DNA of 32,411 nucleotides from contig CAMVJQ010000029.1 in the NCBI GenBank assembly GCA_947167845.1, positions 1 through 32,411 on the forward strand. The letters are read 5' to 3'. Positions 1 through 10,500 of the stretch are shown one piece after another. Under the pieces are notes generated by a model. It was not told the DNA's origin. It saw only the letters and a list, made by a program, of their open reading frames with translations, and ran no database searches. How positions within the stretch are numbered: position 1 is the stretch's first letter; each line of letters starts with the position of its first letter. The position numbers were made by a program, and so were the translations under genes. Source of the DNA: an uncultured Prevotella sp. (lineage in GTDB: Bacteria; Bacteroidota; Bacteroidia; Bacteroidales; Bacteroidaceae).

Positions 1-47
1 ACCTCGCGCCCCCCAGACGTGTGCGCTACCAACTGCGCTAAATCCCG
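1..47 (-). tRNA. tRNA-Pro (GGG), 5' part only
   Basis: Read on the minus strand, the sequence gives an acceptor arm CGGGATT, TA, a D-arm GCGC-AGTTGGTA-GCGC, and an anticodon loop CTGGGGG with anticodon GGG at 12-14, which would decode proline codon CCC. The window edge removes the variable loop, T-arm and 3' acceptor strand. The anticodon stem CACGT/GCGCG has one apparent A-C mismatch. The proline call rests on the anticodon alone. Confidence 0.8.
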
Positions 48-173
48 ATCCTTTATGCTTAGCACCGACCCTTGTTTGTCGAATGCGGGTGCAAAAGTAC
101 ATAGTTTTTTTGAATTGTGCAAATTTTCCAGCCACTTTTTTCATTTTCTGCAACTTATTTTAATACATAATAT

Positions 174-205
174 TTGCCAAGACCGATTTTTATATGTAAT
201 TTTGC
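174..205 (+). promoter_or_regulatory. Bacteroidetes promoter of the aroA-porW-porX-tsaE operon
   Basis: TTG at 174-176 (-33 box), a 20-bp spacer, and TAATTTTGC at 197-205 (-7 box, pattern TAnnTTTGC). It lies about 25 bp before the aroA start. The 48-229 stretch before aroA otherwise shows only AT-rich DNA. Confidence 0.75.
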
Positions 206-229
206 ACCAAGAATATAGAAAACGACATC

Positions 230-1489
230 ATGACAAGATATAAAATCACGGCTCCACGACTACTGAACAGCGTCGTGAGTCTACCTGCGTCGAAGAGTAT
301 TTCCAATCGTGCACTTATCATATATGCGCTAAGCGGCGGACATCTACTGCCACACAATCTCTCTGACTGTGACGACACAGAGGTGATACTCGACGCACTG
401 CGCTACATGCCAACAGAAATCAACATCAAGGCAGCGGGTACAGCGATGCGCTTCATGACGGCCTACCTCAGTGTAATGAGAGGTACGCGCGTCATTACTG
501 GCACGGAGCGAATGAAGCACCGCCCCATCCGTATACTTGTGGACGCCCTTCGCGAACTAGGTGCCGACATCGAATATGCCGGCCAGGAGGGCTATCCCCC
601 ACTGCGCATCACAGGCAGGTCGCTGAATGGCGGCACTTTAGAGATAGAAGGCAGCGTCAGTTCTCAGTACATTTCTGCCCTGCTGATGATAGGGCCTGTG
701 CTGGAGAAAGGTCTGGAACTGCGGCTGACGGGTGAAATCATCTCAAAGCCATACATCGACCTGACACTCTGGATGATGCGCGAATTCGGTGCTGACGCTG
801 ACTGGACAGCCGGCGACACAATCACCGTCAATCCCAAGCCCTATCAGAATCGTGAATACTTCATAGAGAACGACTGGAGCGGCGCGAGTTACTGGTATGA
901 GATGGTGGCACTGGCAAACAACCGCGACACTGAAGTGAGACTGAGTGGACTGATGGACGGCTCGAAGCAGGGCGACTCCATCGTGCGATACATCTTTAGT
1001 CTGTTAGGTGTGAAAACCGTCTTCGAGACGAAGGATACCAACAAGCCACAGATGGTGACGCTGAAGCGTAACGGCCGCTGCGTGCCAAGACTGGAATACG
1101 ATTTCGTCAATGCCCCCGACTTGGCTCAGACCATCGTGGCCACTTGCATTGCCAAAGAGATTCCCTTCCATTTCAAAGGTCTTGCCACGCTGAAGATAAA
1201 GGAGACTGACCGCATCGAAGCCTTGAAGCGGGAGATGCGCAAACTGGGCTACGTGCTGGAAGACCGCAACGACAGTGAACTGCTATGGAACGGCGAGCGC
1301 TGCCAGCCATCGATGGAGGCTGGCATCGACACCTATGAAGATCACCGCATGGCTCTGGCCTTCGCGCCGCTGGCCTTGAAGTTTGGCAGTCTCATCATCA
1401 ACAATCCGCAAGTCGTGAGCAAGTCATATCCCACCTTCTGGGAAGGACTACAGGAAGCAGGATATGAAATAGAGGAACTGAACGACTGA
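230..1489 (+). CDS. aroA: 3-phosphoshikimate 1-carboxyvinyltransferase (EPSP synthase)
   Basis: Transfers enolpyruvate from PEP to shikimate-3-phosphate, the sixth step of the cytoplasmic shikimate pathway to chorismate and aromatic amino acids. The 419-aa protein has the usual family length. Visible motifs are PASKSISNRALI near the N-terminus (substrate-binding Lys/Ser/Arg), GTAMRFMTAYL around residue 67, KETDRIEALK and YEDHRMALAFAPLA in the C-terminal half; the Asp/Glu/Lys/Arg residues of these motifs line the active site in the family. The ATG at 230 is the first codon after the promoter and fits the usual N-terminus. It is the first gene of a five-gene operon, with the next gene starting 2 bp after its stop. 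Confidence 0.95.
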   Translation: MTRYKITAPRLLNSVVSLPASKSISNRALIIYALSGGHLLPHNLSDCDDTEVILDALRYMPTEINIKAAGTAMRFMTAYLSVMRGTRVITGTERMKHRPIRILVDALRELGADIEYAGQEGYPPLRITGRSLNGGTLEIEGSVSSQYISALLMIGPVLEKGLELRLTGEIISKPYIDLTLWMMREFGADADWTAGDTITVNPKPYQNREYFIENDWSGASYWYEMVALANNRDTEVRLSGLMDGSKQGDSIVRYIFSLLGVKTVFETKDTNKPQMVTLKRNGRCVPRLEYDFVNAPDLAQTIVATCIAKEIPFHFKGLATLKIKETDRIEALKREMRKLGYVLEDRNDSELLWNGERCQPSMEAGIDTYEDHRMALAFAPLALKFGSLIINNPQVVSKSYPTFWEGLQEAGYEIEELND

Positions 1490-1490
1490 G

Positions 1491-1682
1491 ATGGATTTCG
1501 TGATAGTCTGCATAGGGATGATAGTGGCACTGGGGCTGGTAGCCGCCGTGTTCAACCACTTCGACAAAGGCGAGGACATAGTTGAGACAGGCCACGACTG
1601 TTCGACATGTACAGCAGCCGAAGAAGGGGCGTGCAAAATCCATTGCCTACTGGAGGAGAAACGTAAGAAAGACGCCGGATGA
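1491..1682 (+). CDS. small Cys-rich single-pass membrane protein, unknown function
   Basis: A 63-aa protein starting 2 bp after the aroA stop. Residues 1-20 form one hydrophobic helix (FVIVCIGMIVALGLVAAVF). A soluble tail follows, carrying two cysteine pairs, C-S-T-C and C-K-I-H-C, with a further Cys in the membrane helix, and a basic end. The layout resembles small 'FeoB-associated Cys-rich membrane' proteins, but no FeoB is nearby and the resemblance is loose. The cysteines could bind a metal or be redox-active; that is inference. Tight coupling to aroA and porW supports a real, translated gene. Confidence 0.75.
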   Translation: MDFVIVCIGMIVALGLVAAVFNHFDKGEDIVETGHDCSTCTAAEEGACKIHCLLEEKRKKDAG

Positions 1683-1720
1683 CACAATAAAACTGTCAGA
1701 AAGCGTGTTTTAATGATAGG

Positions 1721-4711
1721 ATGCGAAGAATCACAACTATATGGCTGACCATCGCCGTTGTCGTACTGACGATGGTTGGCTGCTCATCGCAGAAAAACAC
1801 AGCGAAGTCACGCTTCTGGCACGCCTTCAACGCGCGCTATAATACTTACTTCAACGGCAATCAGGCCTTCATCGACGGCAATCTGGAGAAAGAGAAGGGA
1901 AACCATGACAACTTCACGGAGCAGATACCCCTCTATCCAGTAGGCAACAAGGCCAGCCGCGAAATAGGCAAGGGTCAGTATGACCGCGCCATCGAGAAAG
2001 CCGAGAAGACCATCCGCCGCCACAGTATCAAGACAAAGCCCACCTGGAAGAAAAGCCGTCGCAAGACACCAAAAGACCGCGAGTGGCTGGGCCGCAAGGA
2101 ATACAATCCCTTCATCTGGAAAGCGTGGATGCTGCTGGGCAAGGCCCAGTTCCAGCAGGGGGCCTTCGACGAGGCTGCCGCCACCTTCAGTTATATGAGC
2201 CATCTGTATCAGACGCAGATCCTACAGAACGGGCTGGCACGCGCCTGGCTCGCCAAATGCTATACGGAACTAGCCTGGCTCTACGATGCGGAAGACGTGA
2301 TCCGAAACATGAGCCGCGACTCCATCCACTTCCGTGCCGTGAAGGACTGGGACTACACCTATGCCAACTACTACATCCGCACCAAGGACTACGAGAAAGC
2401 CGTGCCCTATCTGCAGAAGGTCATCAAGCATGAGAGGCGCCACCAGCAGAAAGCCAGGGAGTGGTATCTGATGGGACAGATACAGAAGGAACTGGGCCAC
2501 CGGCAGGAGGCTGAGCGGGCCTTCGGGAAGGCCATCGGCTGCCATCCGACCTACGAACTCGAGTTCAATGCCCGCATCGCCCAGACGGAGGTGATAGCTT
2601 CAGGAAATCCACGCAGCATGATCAGCAGGCTCAAGCGCATGGCGGCATCAGACAACAATAAGGAATACCTGGACCAGGTGTACTACGCCATGGGCAACAT
2701 CTACCTGATGCAGAAGGACACGATGAATGCAGTGGGAGCCTATGAGCAGGGCAACAAGAAGGCCACGCGCAGCGGCATCGAAAAAGGTGTGCTGCTGCTG
2801 ACACTCGGCAACCTGTACTGGCAACTGGAGAAATACAACGATGCTCAGCGCTGCTATGGCGAGGCCATCGGACTGCTCGACAAAGACAGAAAAGACTATG
2901 CCGAACTGTCGCAGCGCTCGAAGGTGCTCGACGAACTGGTGCCCTTCACCGACGCCATCCATCTGGAGGACTCGCTGCTGGCCCTCTCCACGATGTCTGA
3001 GGCCGACCGTCTGAAGGCCATTGACCGCGTCATCGACAATCTGAAGCGGCAGGAGAAAGAGGCACGCGACGCTGAGTTGGATGCAGAAGCAGAAAAATTT
3101 CAGCAGAAGAATGCCTCCGCAGGCAACCGCAACAACAGGCCCACCGCACCAACGGTGAGCGCAGGTAGCGGCAACGGCCAATGGTACTTCTACAACCCCA
3201 CAGCCGTGAGCCAGGGTAAGACCGCCTTCCAGCGCCAATGGGGCCGAAGGGAGAATGCCGACCACTGGCAGCGCAGCAACCAGACGGTGGTGAACCTCGG
3301 CGGCAACGAAGGACAGGAAGTGGCTGACAGTCTGACACAGCAGGAAATGTACGAGGGAGCAGAACTCGCAGAAGCCACTGACAGCATTGCCACCCAGCCA
3401 GAAGAGGCCAAGAACGACAGTATCTCTGACGATCCCCACACCCGCGAATACTACCTCGCACAGATTCCCTTCAGCGATGAGCAGAAAGCACAATGCCACA
3501 CCATCATCCAAGAGTCGCTGCTCAAGGCGGGAATCATCTTCAAGGACAAACTCGACAATCTCAACCTGGCGGAAAAGCAACTGCTGCGCCTGACAAAGGA
3601 CTATCCATACTACGAGCAGTTGGCTGATGCCTGGTATCACCTCTACCTGCTCTATTCCCGTCAGGGACGCCACACGCTGGCCAGCAACTGCCTGAGCCAC
3701 TTGAAGGCCGAGCATCCCGAGAGCGAATGGACCACGCTGCTCAGCGACCCCTACTATGCCTCAAACGCCAAGTTCGGCACCCACCTCGAAGACTCACTCT
3801 ATGCCGCCACCTACGAGGCCTTCAAGACCGATCGGTACGATGCCGTCAAAAGCAACACCAGAATGTCGGCAGAGCGTTTCCCGATGGGCGAGCATCGGGC
3901 GAAGTTCATCTTCATCGAAGGTCTGAGCCTGCTGAATGAAGGCGACGGAACAGGCTGCGTGGAGCGACTGAAGGAAGTCGTGGAGAAATATCCGAAGAGC
4001 GAGGTGAGCGAACTGGCTGGCATGATTGTCAAGGGCGTGCAGGAAGGGCGCAGGCTGCACGGCGGCAAGTTCGACATCGGCGATGTATGGTCGCGACGCG
4101 ACATCACCCTCACAGCCGACTCCACCGTAGCCGACACGCTGAGTGCCGACCCCCATCAGCACTTCCTCTTCGTACTGGCATACGAACCCGACAGCGTGGA
4201 CCAGAACCAACTGCTCTTCGAGATGGCCCGCTACAACTTCACCAACTTCCTGGTGCGCAACTTCGAGATCAGCACCGATCAGGACGAGGGCCTGCAGCGG
4301 ATGATCATCAGCGGATTCCAGAACTACGACGAGGCACTGCAATACGCCCGTCAACTCTATGCCGACGAGAATATGGCTGCGAAGGTGAAGTCATGCAGAA
4401 GCCTCATCATCAGCGACGTCAACTTCAGCCTGCTGGGCACGCGCTTCAGTTATGAGGACTACGAACTGTTCTATGAGGACATCTTCGTGCCGATGAAGGT
4501 CAGCAAGGAGCAACTGCTCATACAGCCCGAGGACATCGAGGCTCCCGACGTCGAGGACATCGGCACGCCGCGCAGTGAGGATGACGAAGGTGAAGACAGC
4601 GAGGAGAAGGAAGAAGAGGATGAAGACGATGACGGCATCCTGCCCGCCAACAACACCAAGAAGCAGGAGAAGAAAGAGGAAGATATCGACTTCGGCGATG
4701 ACTTCTGGTGA
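1721..4711 (+). CDS. porW: type IX secretion lipoprotein PorW/SprE (TPR-rich)
   Basis: A 996-aa lipoprotein. The first 21 residues are a signal peptide ending at a lipobox-like V-G-C, with Cys21 as the predicted lipidated residue. The opening of the mature protein (RFWHAFNARYNTYFNGNQA) is the hallmark start of the SprE/PorW family. A long run of TPR-like helical repeats follows (for example around residues 140-400 and 570-680). A low-complexity Asn/Gln-rich linker lies near 455-500, and a very acidic tail ends DFGDDFW. SprE/PorW is needed for type IX secretion and gliding in Bacteroidetes and is thought to link the PorKLMN core to other components. Directly downstream is porX, a T9SS regulator, which supports the call. 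Confidence 0.88.
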   Translation: MRRITTIWLTIAVVVLTMVGCSSQKNTAKSRFWHAFNARYNTYFNGNQAFIDGNLEKEKGNHDNFTEQIPLYPVGNKASREIGKGQYDRAIEKAEKTIRRHSIKTKPTWKKSRRKTPKDREWLGRKEYNPFIWKAWMLLGKAQFQQGAFDEAAATFSYMSHLYQTQILQNGLARAWLAKCYTELAWLYDAEDVIRNMSRDSIHFRAVKDWDYTYANYYIRTKDYEKAVPYLQKVIKHERRHQQKAREWYLMGQIQKELGHRQEAERAFGKAIGCHPTYELEFNARIAQTEVIASGNPRSMISRLKRMAASDNNKEYLDQVYYAMGNIYLMQKDTMNAVGAYEQGNKKATRSGIEKGVLLLTLGNLYWQLEKYNDAQRCYGEAIGLLDKDRKDYAELSQRSKVLDELVPFTDAIHLEDSLLALSTMSEADRLKAIDRVIDNLKRQEKEARDAELDAEAEKFQQKNASAGNRNNRPTAPTVSAGSGNGQWYFYNPTAVSQGKTAFQRQWGRRENADHWQRSNQTVVNLGGNEGQEVADSLTQQEMYEGAELAEATDSIATQPEEAKNDSISDDPHTREYYLAQIPFSDEQKAQCHTIIQESLLKAGIIFKDKLDNLNLAEKQLLRLTKDYPYYEQLADAWYHLYLLYSRQGRHTLASNCLSHLKAEHPESEWTTLLSDPYYASNAKFGTHLEDSLYAATYEAFKTDRYDAVKSNTRMSAERFPMGEHRAKFIFIEGLSLLNEGDGTGCVERLKEVVEKYPKSEVSELAGMIVKGVQEGRRLHGGKFDIGDVWSRRDITLTADSTVADTLSADPHQHFLFVLAYEPDSVDQNQLLFEMARYNFTNFLVRNFEISTDQDEGLQRMIISGFQNYDEALQYARQLYADENMAAKVKSCRSLIISDVNFSLLGTRFSYEDYELFYEDIFVPMKVSKEQLLIQPEDIEAPDVEDIGTPRSEDDEGEDSEEKEEEDEDDDGILPANNTKKQEKKEEDIDFGDDFW

Positions 4712-4745
4712 TTCTGGGACTTTGAAAAGATTGAGAGATTGAGAT

Positions 4746-6317
4746 ATGACGAACGGATTATTATTGTGGGTAGACGACGAGGTGGAGCAATTGAAGGCTC
4801 ACCTGCTGTTTCTCGAGAAGAAAGGCTACGAAGTTGAGACCGTGACGAATGGCACTGACGCCATCGAACTATGTCAGGAGAAGAACTTCGACCTGGTGCT
4901 GCTCGATGAGCAGATGCCCGGCCTCAGCGGTCTGGAGACCCTTCAGCGCATCAAGGAGATTCATCCAGCCCTCCCGGTGGTGATGGTTACCAAGAGCGAG
5001 GAGGAGAACATCATGGAACAGGCCATCGGACAGAAGATAGCCGACTACCTCATCAAGCCTGTCAATCCCAACCAGATACTCCTGACGCTGAAAAAGAACA
5101 TCCACCGTCAGGAGATTGAGACCGAGGTGACGCAGAGCCAGTATCAGCAGCAGTTCCAGCAGATAGCCATGCAGATCATGGACTGCCGCACCTGGCAGGA
5201 CTGGACTGAAGTCTACCGCCGCCTCGTGCACTGGGAACTGGAACTCAGCAGCACCGACAGCAAGATGACAGAGATGCTGCAGATGCAGAAGGAAGAAGCC
5301 AATCTGGGCTTCGCCAAGTTCATCAAGAAGCACTATCTCGACTGGATGGACGACTTCACCAGTCTCAGGCCCGCGAATCAGCAGCGGCCTGTTCTCTCAC
5401 CAGAGATCTTCAAGACCAAGGTGTTCCCCCGACTCAACGAGGGGCAGAAGGTGTATCTCGTGGTGCTCGACAACTTCCGCTACGACCAGTGGCGCATGCT
5501 CGCCCAGGAGATTGGCAAGCAGTTCGACATCGAGGAAGACCTCTACTTCAGCATACTGCCCACCGCCACTCAGTATGCCCGCAATGCCATCTTCTCAGGC
5601 CTGATGCCCGACAAGATAGCCCAGATGTTCCCAGACCTCTGGGTCGACGAGGACGAGGAGGAAGGCAAGAACCTGAACGAAGAGCCGCTCATCCGAACCC
5701 AACTGGACCGCTACCGCCGCAAGGACACGTTCAGTTACCACAAGGTGAACAACTCCGCAGATGCCGACAAACTGATGCAGCAGATGCATCAGATGGAGAA
5801 GAACGACCTGAACGTTGTGGTGTTCAACTTCATCGACATGCTGAGCCACGCCCGCACGGAGTCGAGGATGGTACGCGAACTCGCCAACAACGAAAGTGCC
5901 TACCGTTCGATCACGCAGTCGTGGTTCCGCCATTCCGTCATCAGCGAGTTCTTCCGCCTGCTTGCGCAGAAGGACTGCAAGGTCATCGTCACCACCGATC
6001 ACGGCAGCATCCGCTGCACGCAGCCTGTGAAAATCATCGGCGACAGGAACACCAATACCAACCTGCGCTACAAACTGGGCAAGAACCTGGGCTACGACAA
6101 CAAGAGCCTCTTCACCATCCGCGATCCGAAGAAGGCCCTATTGCCTGCCCCCAACCTGTCGACCTCCTATGTGTTCGCCACAGGCGACGCCTTCCTCGCC
6201 TACCCAAACAACTACAACTATTACGTCTCCTATTATCGCGACACCTTCCAGCACGGCGGCATCTCGATGGAGGAGATGATCATACCCATTATCACATTAA
6301 CAGGAAAAAAACGATGA
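4746..6317 (+). CDS. porX: T9SS two-component response regulator with PglZ domain, PorX
   Basis: A 523-aa protein. An N-terminal receiver domain (about 1-120) has acidic residues Asp10/Asp11, phospho-acceptor Asp54 in [10 protein letters not shown], a conserved Thr (VVMVTKS) and Lys (YLIKPVNP). A helical linker follows, then a C-terminal PglZ domain of the alkaline-phosphatase superfamily. Its likely metal and catalytic residues are visible: [20 protein letters not shown] (Thr), [16 protein letters not shown] and [10 protein letters not shown]. In Porphyromonas and Flavobacterium PorX acts with sensor PorY and sigma factor SigP to control type IX secretion genes. Unlike typical regulators it lacks a DNA-binding domain. 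It starts 34 bp after porW, and its stop overlaps the tsaE start by 4 bp (ATGA). Confidence 0.92.
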   Translation: MTNGLLLWVDDEVEQLKAHLLFLEKKGYEVETVTNGTDAIELCQEKNFDLVLLDEQMPGLSGLETLQRIKEIHPALPVVMVTKSEEENIMEQAIGQKIADYLIKPVNPNQILLTLKKNIHRQEIETEVTQSQYQQQFQQIAMQIMDCRTWQDWTEVYRRLVHWELELSSTDSKMTEMLQMQKEEANLGFAKFIKKHYLDWMDDFTSLRPANQQRPVLSPEIFKTKVFPRLNEGQKVYLVVLDNFRYDQWRMLAQEIGKQFDIEEDLYFSILPTATQYARNAIFSGLMPDKIAQMFPDLWVDEDEEEGKNLNEEPLIRTQLDRYRRKDTFSYHKVNNSADADKLMQQMHQMEKNDLNVVVFNFIDMLSHARTESRMVRELANNESAYRSITQSWFRHSVISEFFRLLAQKDCKVIVTTDHGSIRCTQPVKIIGDRNTNTNLRYKLGKNLGYDNKSLFTIRDPKKALLPAPNLSTSYVFATGDAFLAYPNNYNYYVSYYRDTFQHGGISMEEMIIPIITLTGKKR

Positions 6318-6727
6318 ACATCAAGATTACGAGTTTAGAGCATATCCGCGAGGCTGCCCGCCAGTTCACAGAACAGATTGGCGAGCATACCGTCTTCGCC
6401 TTCTACGGCAAGATGGGAGCAGGCAAGACCACCTTCATCAAGGCCGTCTGTGAAGAGTTGGGCGTCAGCGACGTCATCACCTCGCCCACCTTCGCCATCG
6501 TCAACGAATACCGTTCCGATGAAACCAGCGAACTAATTTACCATTTCGACTTCTACCGCATCAAGAAACTTGAGGAAGTCTACGACATGGGCTATGAGGA
6601 CTACTTCTACAGCGGTGCCCTCTGCTTCATCGAGTGGCCCGAACTGATAGAGGAACTGCTGCCCGAGGATGCCGTCAAAGTGACCATCGCCGAAGAGTCC
6701 GACGGCTCGCGCAGCATCAACTTCTAG
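6314..6727 (+). CDS. tsaE: tRNA threonylcarbamoyladenosine biosynthesis ATPase TsaE
   Basis: A 137-aa P-loop ATPase that acts with TsaB and TsaD to make t6A37 in tRNAs reading ANN codons. The Walker A motif [10 protein letters not shown] is at about residues 36-45, followed by the family motif [11 protein letters not shown] and a Walker B-like region with HFDFYR and FIEWPE. The start at 6314 overlaps the porX stop (ATGA), giving the usual family length. An upstream in-frame extension inside porX is a shadow. It is the last gene of the operon; a perfect hairpin follows 4 bp after the stop. Confidence 0.95.
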   Translation: MNIKITSLEHIREAARQFTEQIGEHTVFAFYGKMGAGKTTFIKAVCEELGVSDVITSPTFAIVNEYRSDETSELIYHFDFYRIKKLEEVYDMGYEDYFYSGALCFIEWPELIEELLPEDAVKVTIAEESDGSRSINF

Positions 6728-6731
6728 GGAA

Positions 6732-6769
6732 CACGATAATCCCCAGCCGCTATGCTGGGGATTATCGTG
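6732..6769. terminator. perfect 16-bp hairpin between convergent genes
   Basis: Arms 6732-6747 and 6754-6769 are exact reverse complements around a 6-base loop CGCTAT. The hairpin fills the gap between the tsaE stop and the convergent 108-aa gene's stop at 6770. No long T-run follows on either side. It probably acts as a terminator or mRNA 3'-end stabiliser in both directions. Confidence 0.8.
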
Positions 6770-7096
6770 CTAGTCAAAATTCTGTTCCTGGAAATCCAGG
6801 TCAGCCTGCACCATGATCATCACATCCTGCGAATCAAACGACTGGCTGACCTTCTCCTGCCTGGCCCGCTTGCAGATATGCTCTGCAACCACCTCCATGT
6901 CGATGTCCACCTCGTCCTCCTTGCTCTCCAGTATGCCGCTGGTGTAGTAGTAGTCGACAATGGCATCGATAATCCATAGGATATCGGAATCACTGTAGTG
7001 GTACTTCAGGTCTGCTGGCAAGAACTGGCGGATAAACTGCAATTCCCTTCTGTTCTCCTCTTCGTCAAGACGGAGTTCTTCCTCAATACTGGCCAT
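6770..7096 (-). CDS. conserved hypothetical protein downstream of thioredoxin
   Basis: A 108-aa acidic soluble protein of unknown function. It begins MASIEEELRLDEEENRRELQ, has predicted helices through QFIRQFLPADLKYHYSDSDI and LWIIDAIVDYYY, and shows no signal peptide or membrane segment. Its ATG overlaps the trxA stop by one base (TGATG), so the two are translationally coupled. I do not recognise a named domain. The coupling and the clean downstream hairpin indicate a real gene. Confidence 0.8.
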   Translation of the reverse strand: MASIEEELRLDEEENRRELQFIRQFLPADLKYHYSDSDILWIIDAIVDYYYTSGILESKEDEVDIDMEVVAEHICKRARQEKVSQSFDSQDVMIMVQADLDFQEQNFD

Positions 7097-7410
7097 CAGA
7101 GTAGCGTCTGGAATTTCTCGTCCAACTTAGCCTCGCTGACGGCACCTACGATCTTGTCAACCACCTCACCGTTCTTGAAGAAGAGGATGGTAGGAATGTT
7201 GCGGATGCCGAACTCGGCTGCCAGATCCTCATTCTCCTCGACGTCGCACTTACCGACAGCAATCTTGCCGTCGTACTTCTCCGCCAACTTGGCAATGATG
7301 GGAGCCACCATACGGCAGGGGCCGCACCAGGTTGCCCAGAAATCCACTACTAAAGGCTCACTGCCATTCTTCAGACTCTCGAAGTTCTCACTTGTAATTT
7401 GTACTTCCAT
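7096..7410 (-). CDS. trxA: thioredoxin
   Basis: A 104-aa cytoplasmic thiol-disulfide reductant of standard length. The active site WCGPC is present in FWATWCGPCRMVAP (near residues 28-32), as is the cis-Pro region GIRNIPTILFFKNGE. It reduces protein disulfides using electrons from thioredoxin reductase. It lies 95 bp after the dnaE stop on the same strand; that gap holds a 7-bp tandem repeat and no convincing promoter, so co-transcription with dnaE is possible. Confidence 0.95.
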   Translation of the reverse strand: MEVQITSENFESLKNGSEPLVVDFWATWCGPCRMVAPIIAKLAEKYDGKIAVGKCDVEENEDLAAEFGIRNIPTILFFKNGEVVDKIVGAVSEAKLDEKFQTLL

Positions 7411-7472
7411 AATTCTCGTTGCTTGATGTATTAATTAATAATGTATATATCTCTTCCTGCAAATAGTATGCC

Positions 7473-7507
7473 AATCCTCAATTCTCAATTTTCAATTCTC
7501 AATTTTC
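7473..7507. repeat. 7-bp tandem repeat at the dnaE stop
   Basis: Five consecutive 7-base units of pattern AATYYTC (AATCCTC, AATTCTC, AATTTTC, AATTCTC, AATTTTC). The repeat runs into the dnaE stop codon (7506-7508 on the minus strand). Confidence 0.85.
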
Positions 7508-10500
7508 AATTAATCTTGTAGTCCATCATCTCGCGGCTCTCGATGAAGTCGATCAGCGTGTGGCGCACGTCTACCGTCCGGTTCTGCGACCGTAGCAGCA
7601 CGTGATGCTTGCCTCTGGAGTCACGCAACTGGAAGAAGAGTTTCGTATGGCCAGGGCTCTCGCTGATCAGTTGACTCAGTTCCGCCACATCCTGCTCATT
7701 GATCATATCCGTCACCAGAGAGATGGTGATGCGGTCGATGGCCCTCTCCTTCACCGTCTGCAGCAGTTCCACATTGGTCACCTTCAGTTCCTTCTGGTTG
7801 CTGTTGTAGAAACGGGACTGCATCTTGCCCGTGACATAGACGGCTGCTCCATCAATGAATTTACTGTTCATGTTGAGCCAGTCGTCACCGAACAAGACCA
7901 GTTCGCCGGAGCCGTCAAAGTCCTCAAGGGTGATGATACCCCAGGGCTTGTTGTTCTTGCTGAACCTGGTCTGCACCCCCGTGACGATGCCTCCCAGCGT
8001 GACGTCCTCGCGGTCGACGAGGGCCGCCCCCCGGTCTGCCAATTCGGCACATCGGGTGTTGCAGAGGTTTTCGAGCACTATCTTATATTCGTCGAGCGGA
8101 TGGGCGGAGAGATAGATGCCTACGAGGTCGCGCTCCTTGTTCAGACGCTCGATGTCGCTCCAGCGCACATCTGTCTTGGGGATTGGCGGCGTGGCTATCT
8201 CCACCCCGTCGCCGAAGGCTCCGAAGAGGGAGTTCTGCATCTGGTCTTTCTCGGCCTGATAGGTCTGCCCGTAGCGCACCAGCGTGTCGATGAAGGCCTC
8301 GCCCTTGCTGTTGGTGGCGAAATAGTCCTCGCGGCGGATGCCGAAACTGTCGAAGCCGCCGCTGAGGACGAGGCTCTCGTAGGCCTTGCGGTTGACGGAC
8401 GCGAAACTGACGCGCTGTGCAAAGTCGTAGATATCCTTGAAGGGGCCGTTTTTCTCGCGCTCCCCGATGATGGCCAGCGCCGCCGAGTCGCCCATGCCCT
8501 TGATGGCACCGAGCCCGAAGCGGATCTGCCCGTGATGGTTGACGCCAAACTTCTCATACGACTCGTTGACATCGGGCCCCAGGGTGTCAATCTTCATCTG
8601 CTTGCACTCGTCCATGAGTTTCGTGATCTCCGTGATTTGGTCGCGCCTCCGGGTCATGATGGCCGCCATGAACTCTGCCGGATAGTTGGCCTTCAGATAG
8701 GCCGTCTGATAGGCCACCCACGAGTAGCAGGCGGCATGCGACTTGTTGAAGGCGTAGGAGGCGAACTTCTCCCAGTCGGCCCAGATCTTCTCCAGTGTCT
8801 TCGGGTCGTGGCCGTTCTTCTTGCCACCCTCTATGAACTTGGGCTTCATCGCGTCTACGATGTCCTTCTTCTTCTTACCCATCGCCTTTCTCAGGGCGTC
8901 GCTCTCGCCTCGGGTGAAGTCGGCCAGTTGTCGCGAGAGCAGCATCACCTGCTCCTGATAGACGGTGATGCCGTACGTATCCTTCAGATACTTCTCCATA
9001 CAAGGGATATCGTAGGTGATATTTTCGCGGCCGTTCTTTCGGGCGATAAACGAGGGGATGTAGTCCATGGGGCCCGGCCGGTAGAGGGCGTTCATGGCGA
9101 TGAGGTCTTCAAACACGGTGGGGTGCAGTTCGCGCAGATACTTCTGCATGCCCGCCGACTCAAACTGGAAGGTGCCGATGGTGCGGCCCTGCTGGTAGAG
9201 TTCGTAGGTCTTGGGGTCGTCGATGGGTATGGTGTCGAGGTCTACGTCGATGTCTCGCGTCCGCTTGATATTGGCGCAGGCCTCCTTCAGTTCCGACAGC
9301 GTCTTCAGTCCGAGGAAGTCCATCTTGATCAGTCCCGTCGACTCGATGACGTGCCCGTCGTACTGTGTGCAGTTGGTCTTCGTACCCTTGAAGTCGGGGT
9401 CGTCGGCCGTCGATACGGGCACATGGTCGCTGATCGGGTCACGGCAGATGATGAAGCCGCAGGCGTGGATGCCCGTGCCTCTCACCGTTCCCTCCAGCAT
9501 CTTGGCATACTTGATGGTGTTGGCCAGTTGCGGGTCGGTGGAAGCCTCGGCATCGCGCAGTTCCGGCACATACTTGATGGCGTTCGGCAGATTCATCTTA
9601 GCCCCGTCAGGCAGACGGTCGGGGATGGCCTTGCAAAGGGCATTGGAGACGGCCAGCGGCAGTTTCTCCACGCGGGCCACATCCTTGATGGAGTTTTTCG
9701 TGGCCATCGAGGCATAGGTGATGATATGGGCACAGTTCTCATGGCCGTACTTGTCCATCACCCACTTCAGCACGCGGCCTCGGCCGTCGTCGTCGAAGTC
9801 GGTATCGATATCAGGCAGTGAGATACGGTCGGGGTTGAGGAATCGCTCAAACAGCAGGTCGTACTTCAGCGGGTCGATCTTTGTGATGCCCAGGCAGTAG
9901 GCCACCACGCTTCCCGCAGCCGAACCACGTCCGGGGCCCACCATCACGCCCAGTTCGTCACGGGCGGAATTGATGAAGTCCTGCACGATGAGGAAGTAGC
10001 CTGGGAAACCCATTGTCTTCATGATATGCAGTTCGAAACGGATGCGGTCGTCCACCTCTTTTGGTAATGAAGAATGAATAATGAAGAATGAAGAATTTGC
10101 TTCCGCCAACTTCACTTCCACCTTTTCTAATTTCAGTTCCTCGTCGGGTGCATAGCGCTGTCGGCCGCCTTTGTAGGCCAGTTCGGCCAGATAGTCGGCC
10201 TCGAACTTGATGCGGTACAGTTTGTCGTAGCCGCCCAGTTTCTTGATTTTCTTCTCGCCGTCCTCCCTCGACATGGGGTTCTCGCCGTTCTCGTCGCGGG
10301 TGAACTCCTCGTAGAGCTGCTGCTCAGTAAACCTCTGGCGCCACTCCTCCTCCTTGCCAAACGACTCGGGTATGGGGAAGAAAGGCATGATGGGGTCGTT
10401 GTCCAGACCGTACACCTCCACCTTATTTAATATCTCCAGCGTGTTGGCCATGGCCTCAGGCACGTCGCTGAAGATGTCGTTCATCTCCTGACGCGTCTTA

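Noticed and set aside
1..47. Decayed tRNA pseudogene
   Set aside because: Only one stem mismatch is visible and the 3' half is outside the window, so a normal tRNA cut by the window edge is more likely.
2648..3715. 355-codon minus-strand ORF inside porW
   Set aside because: It is antisense to the PorW coding frame, hydrophobic low-complexity, with no promoter.
7602..9821. Long 739-codon plus-strand ORF opposite dnaE
   Set aside because: It is antisense to clearly conserved DnaE motifs and its translation has no recognisable domain; GC-rich codon use creates such shadows.
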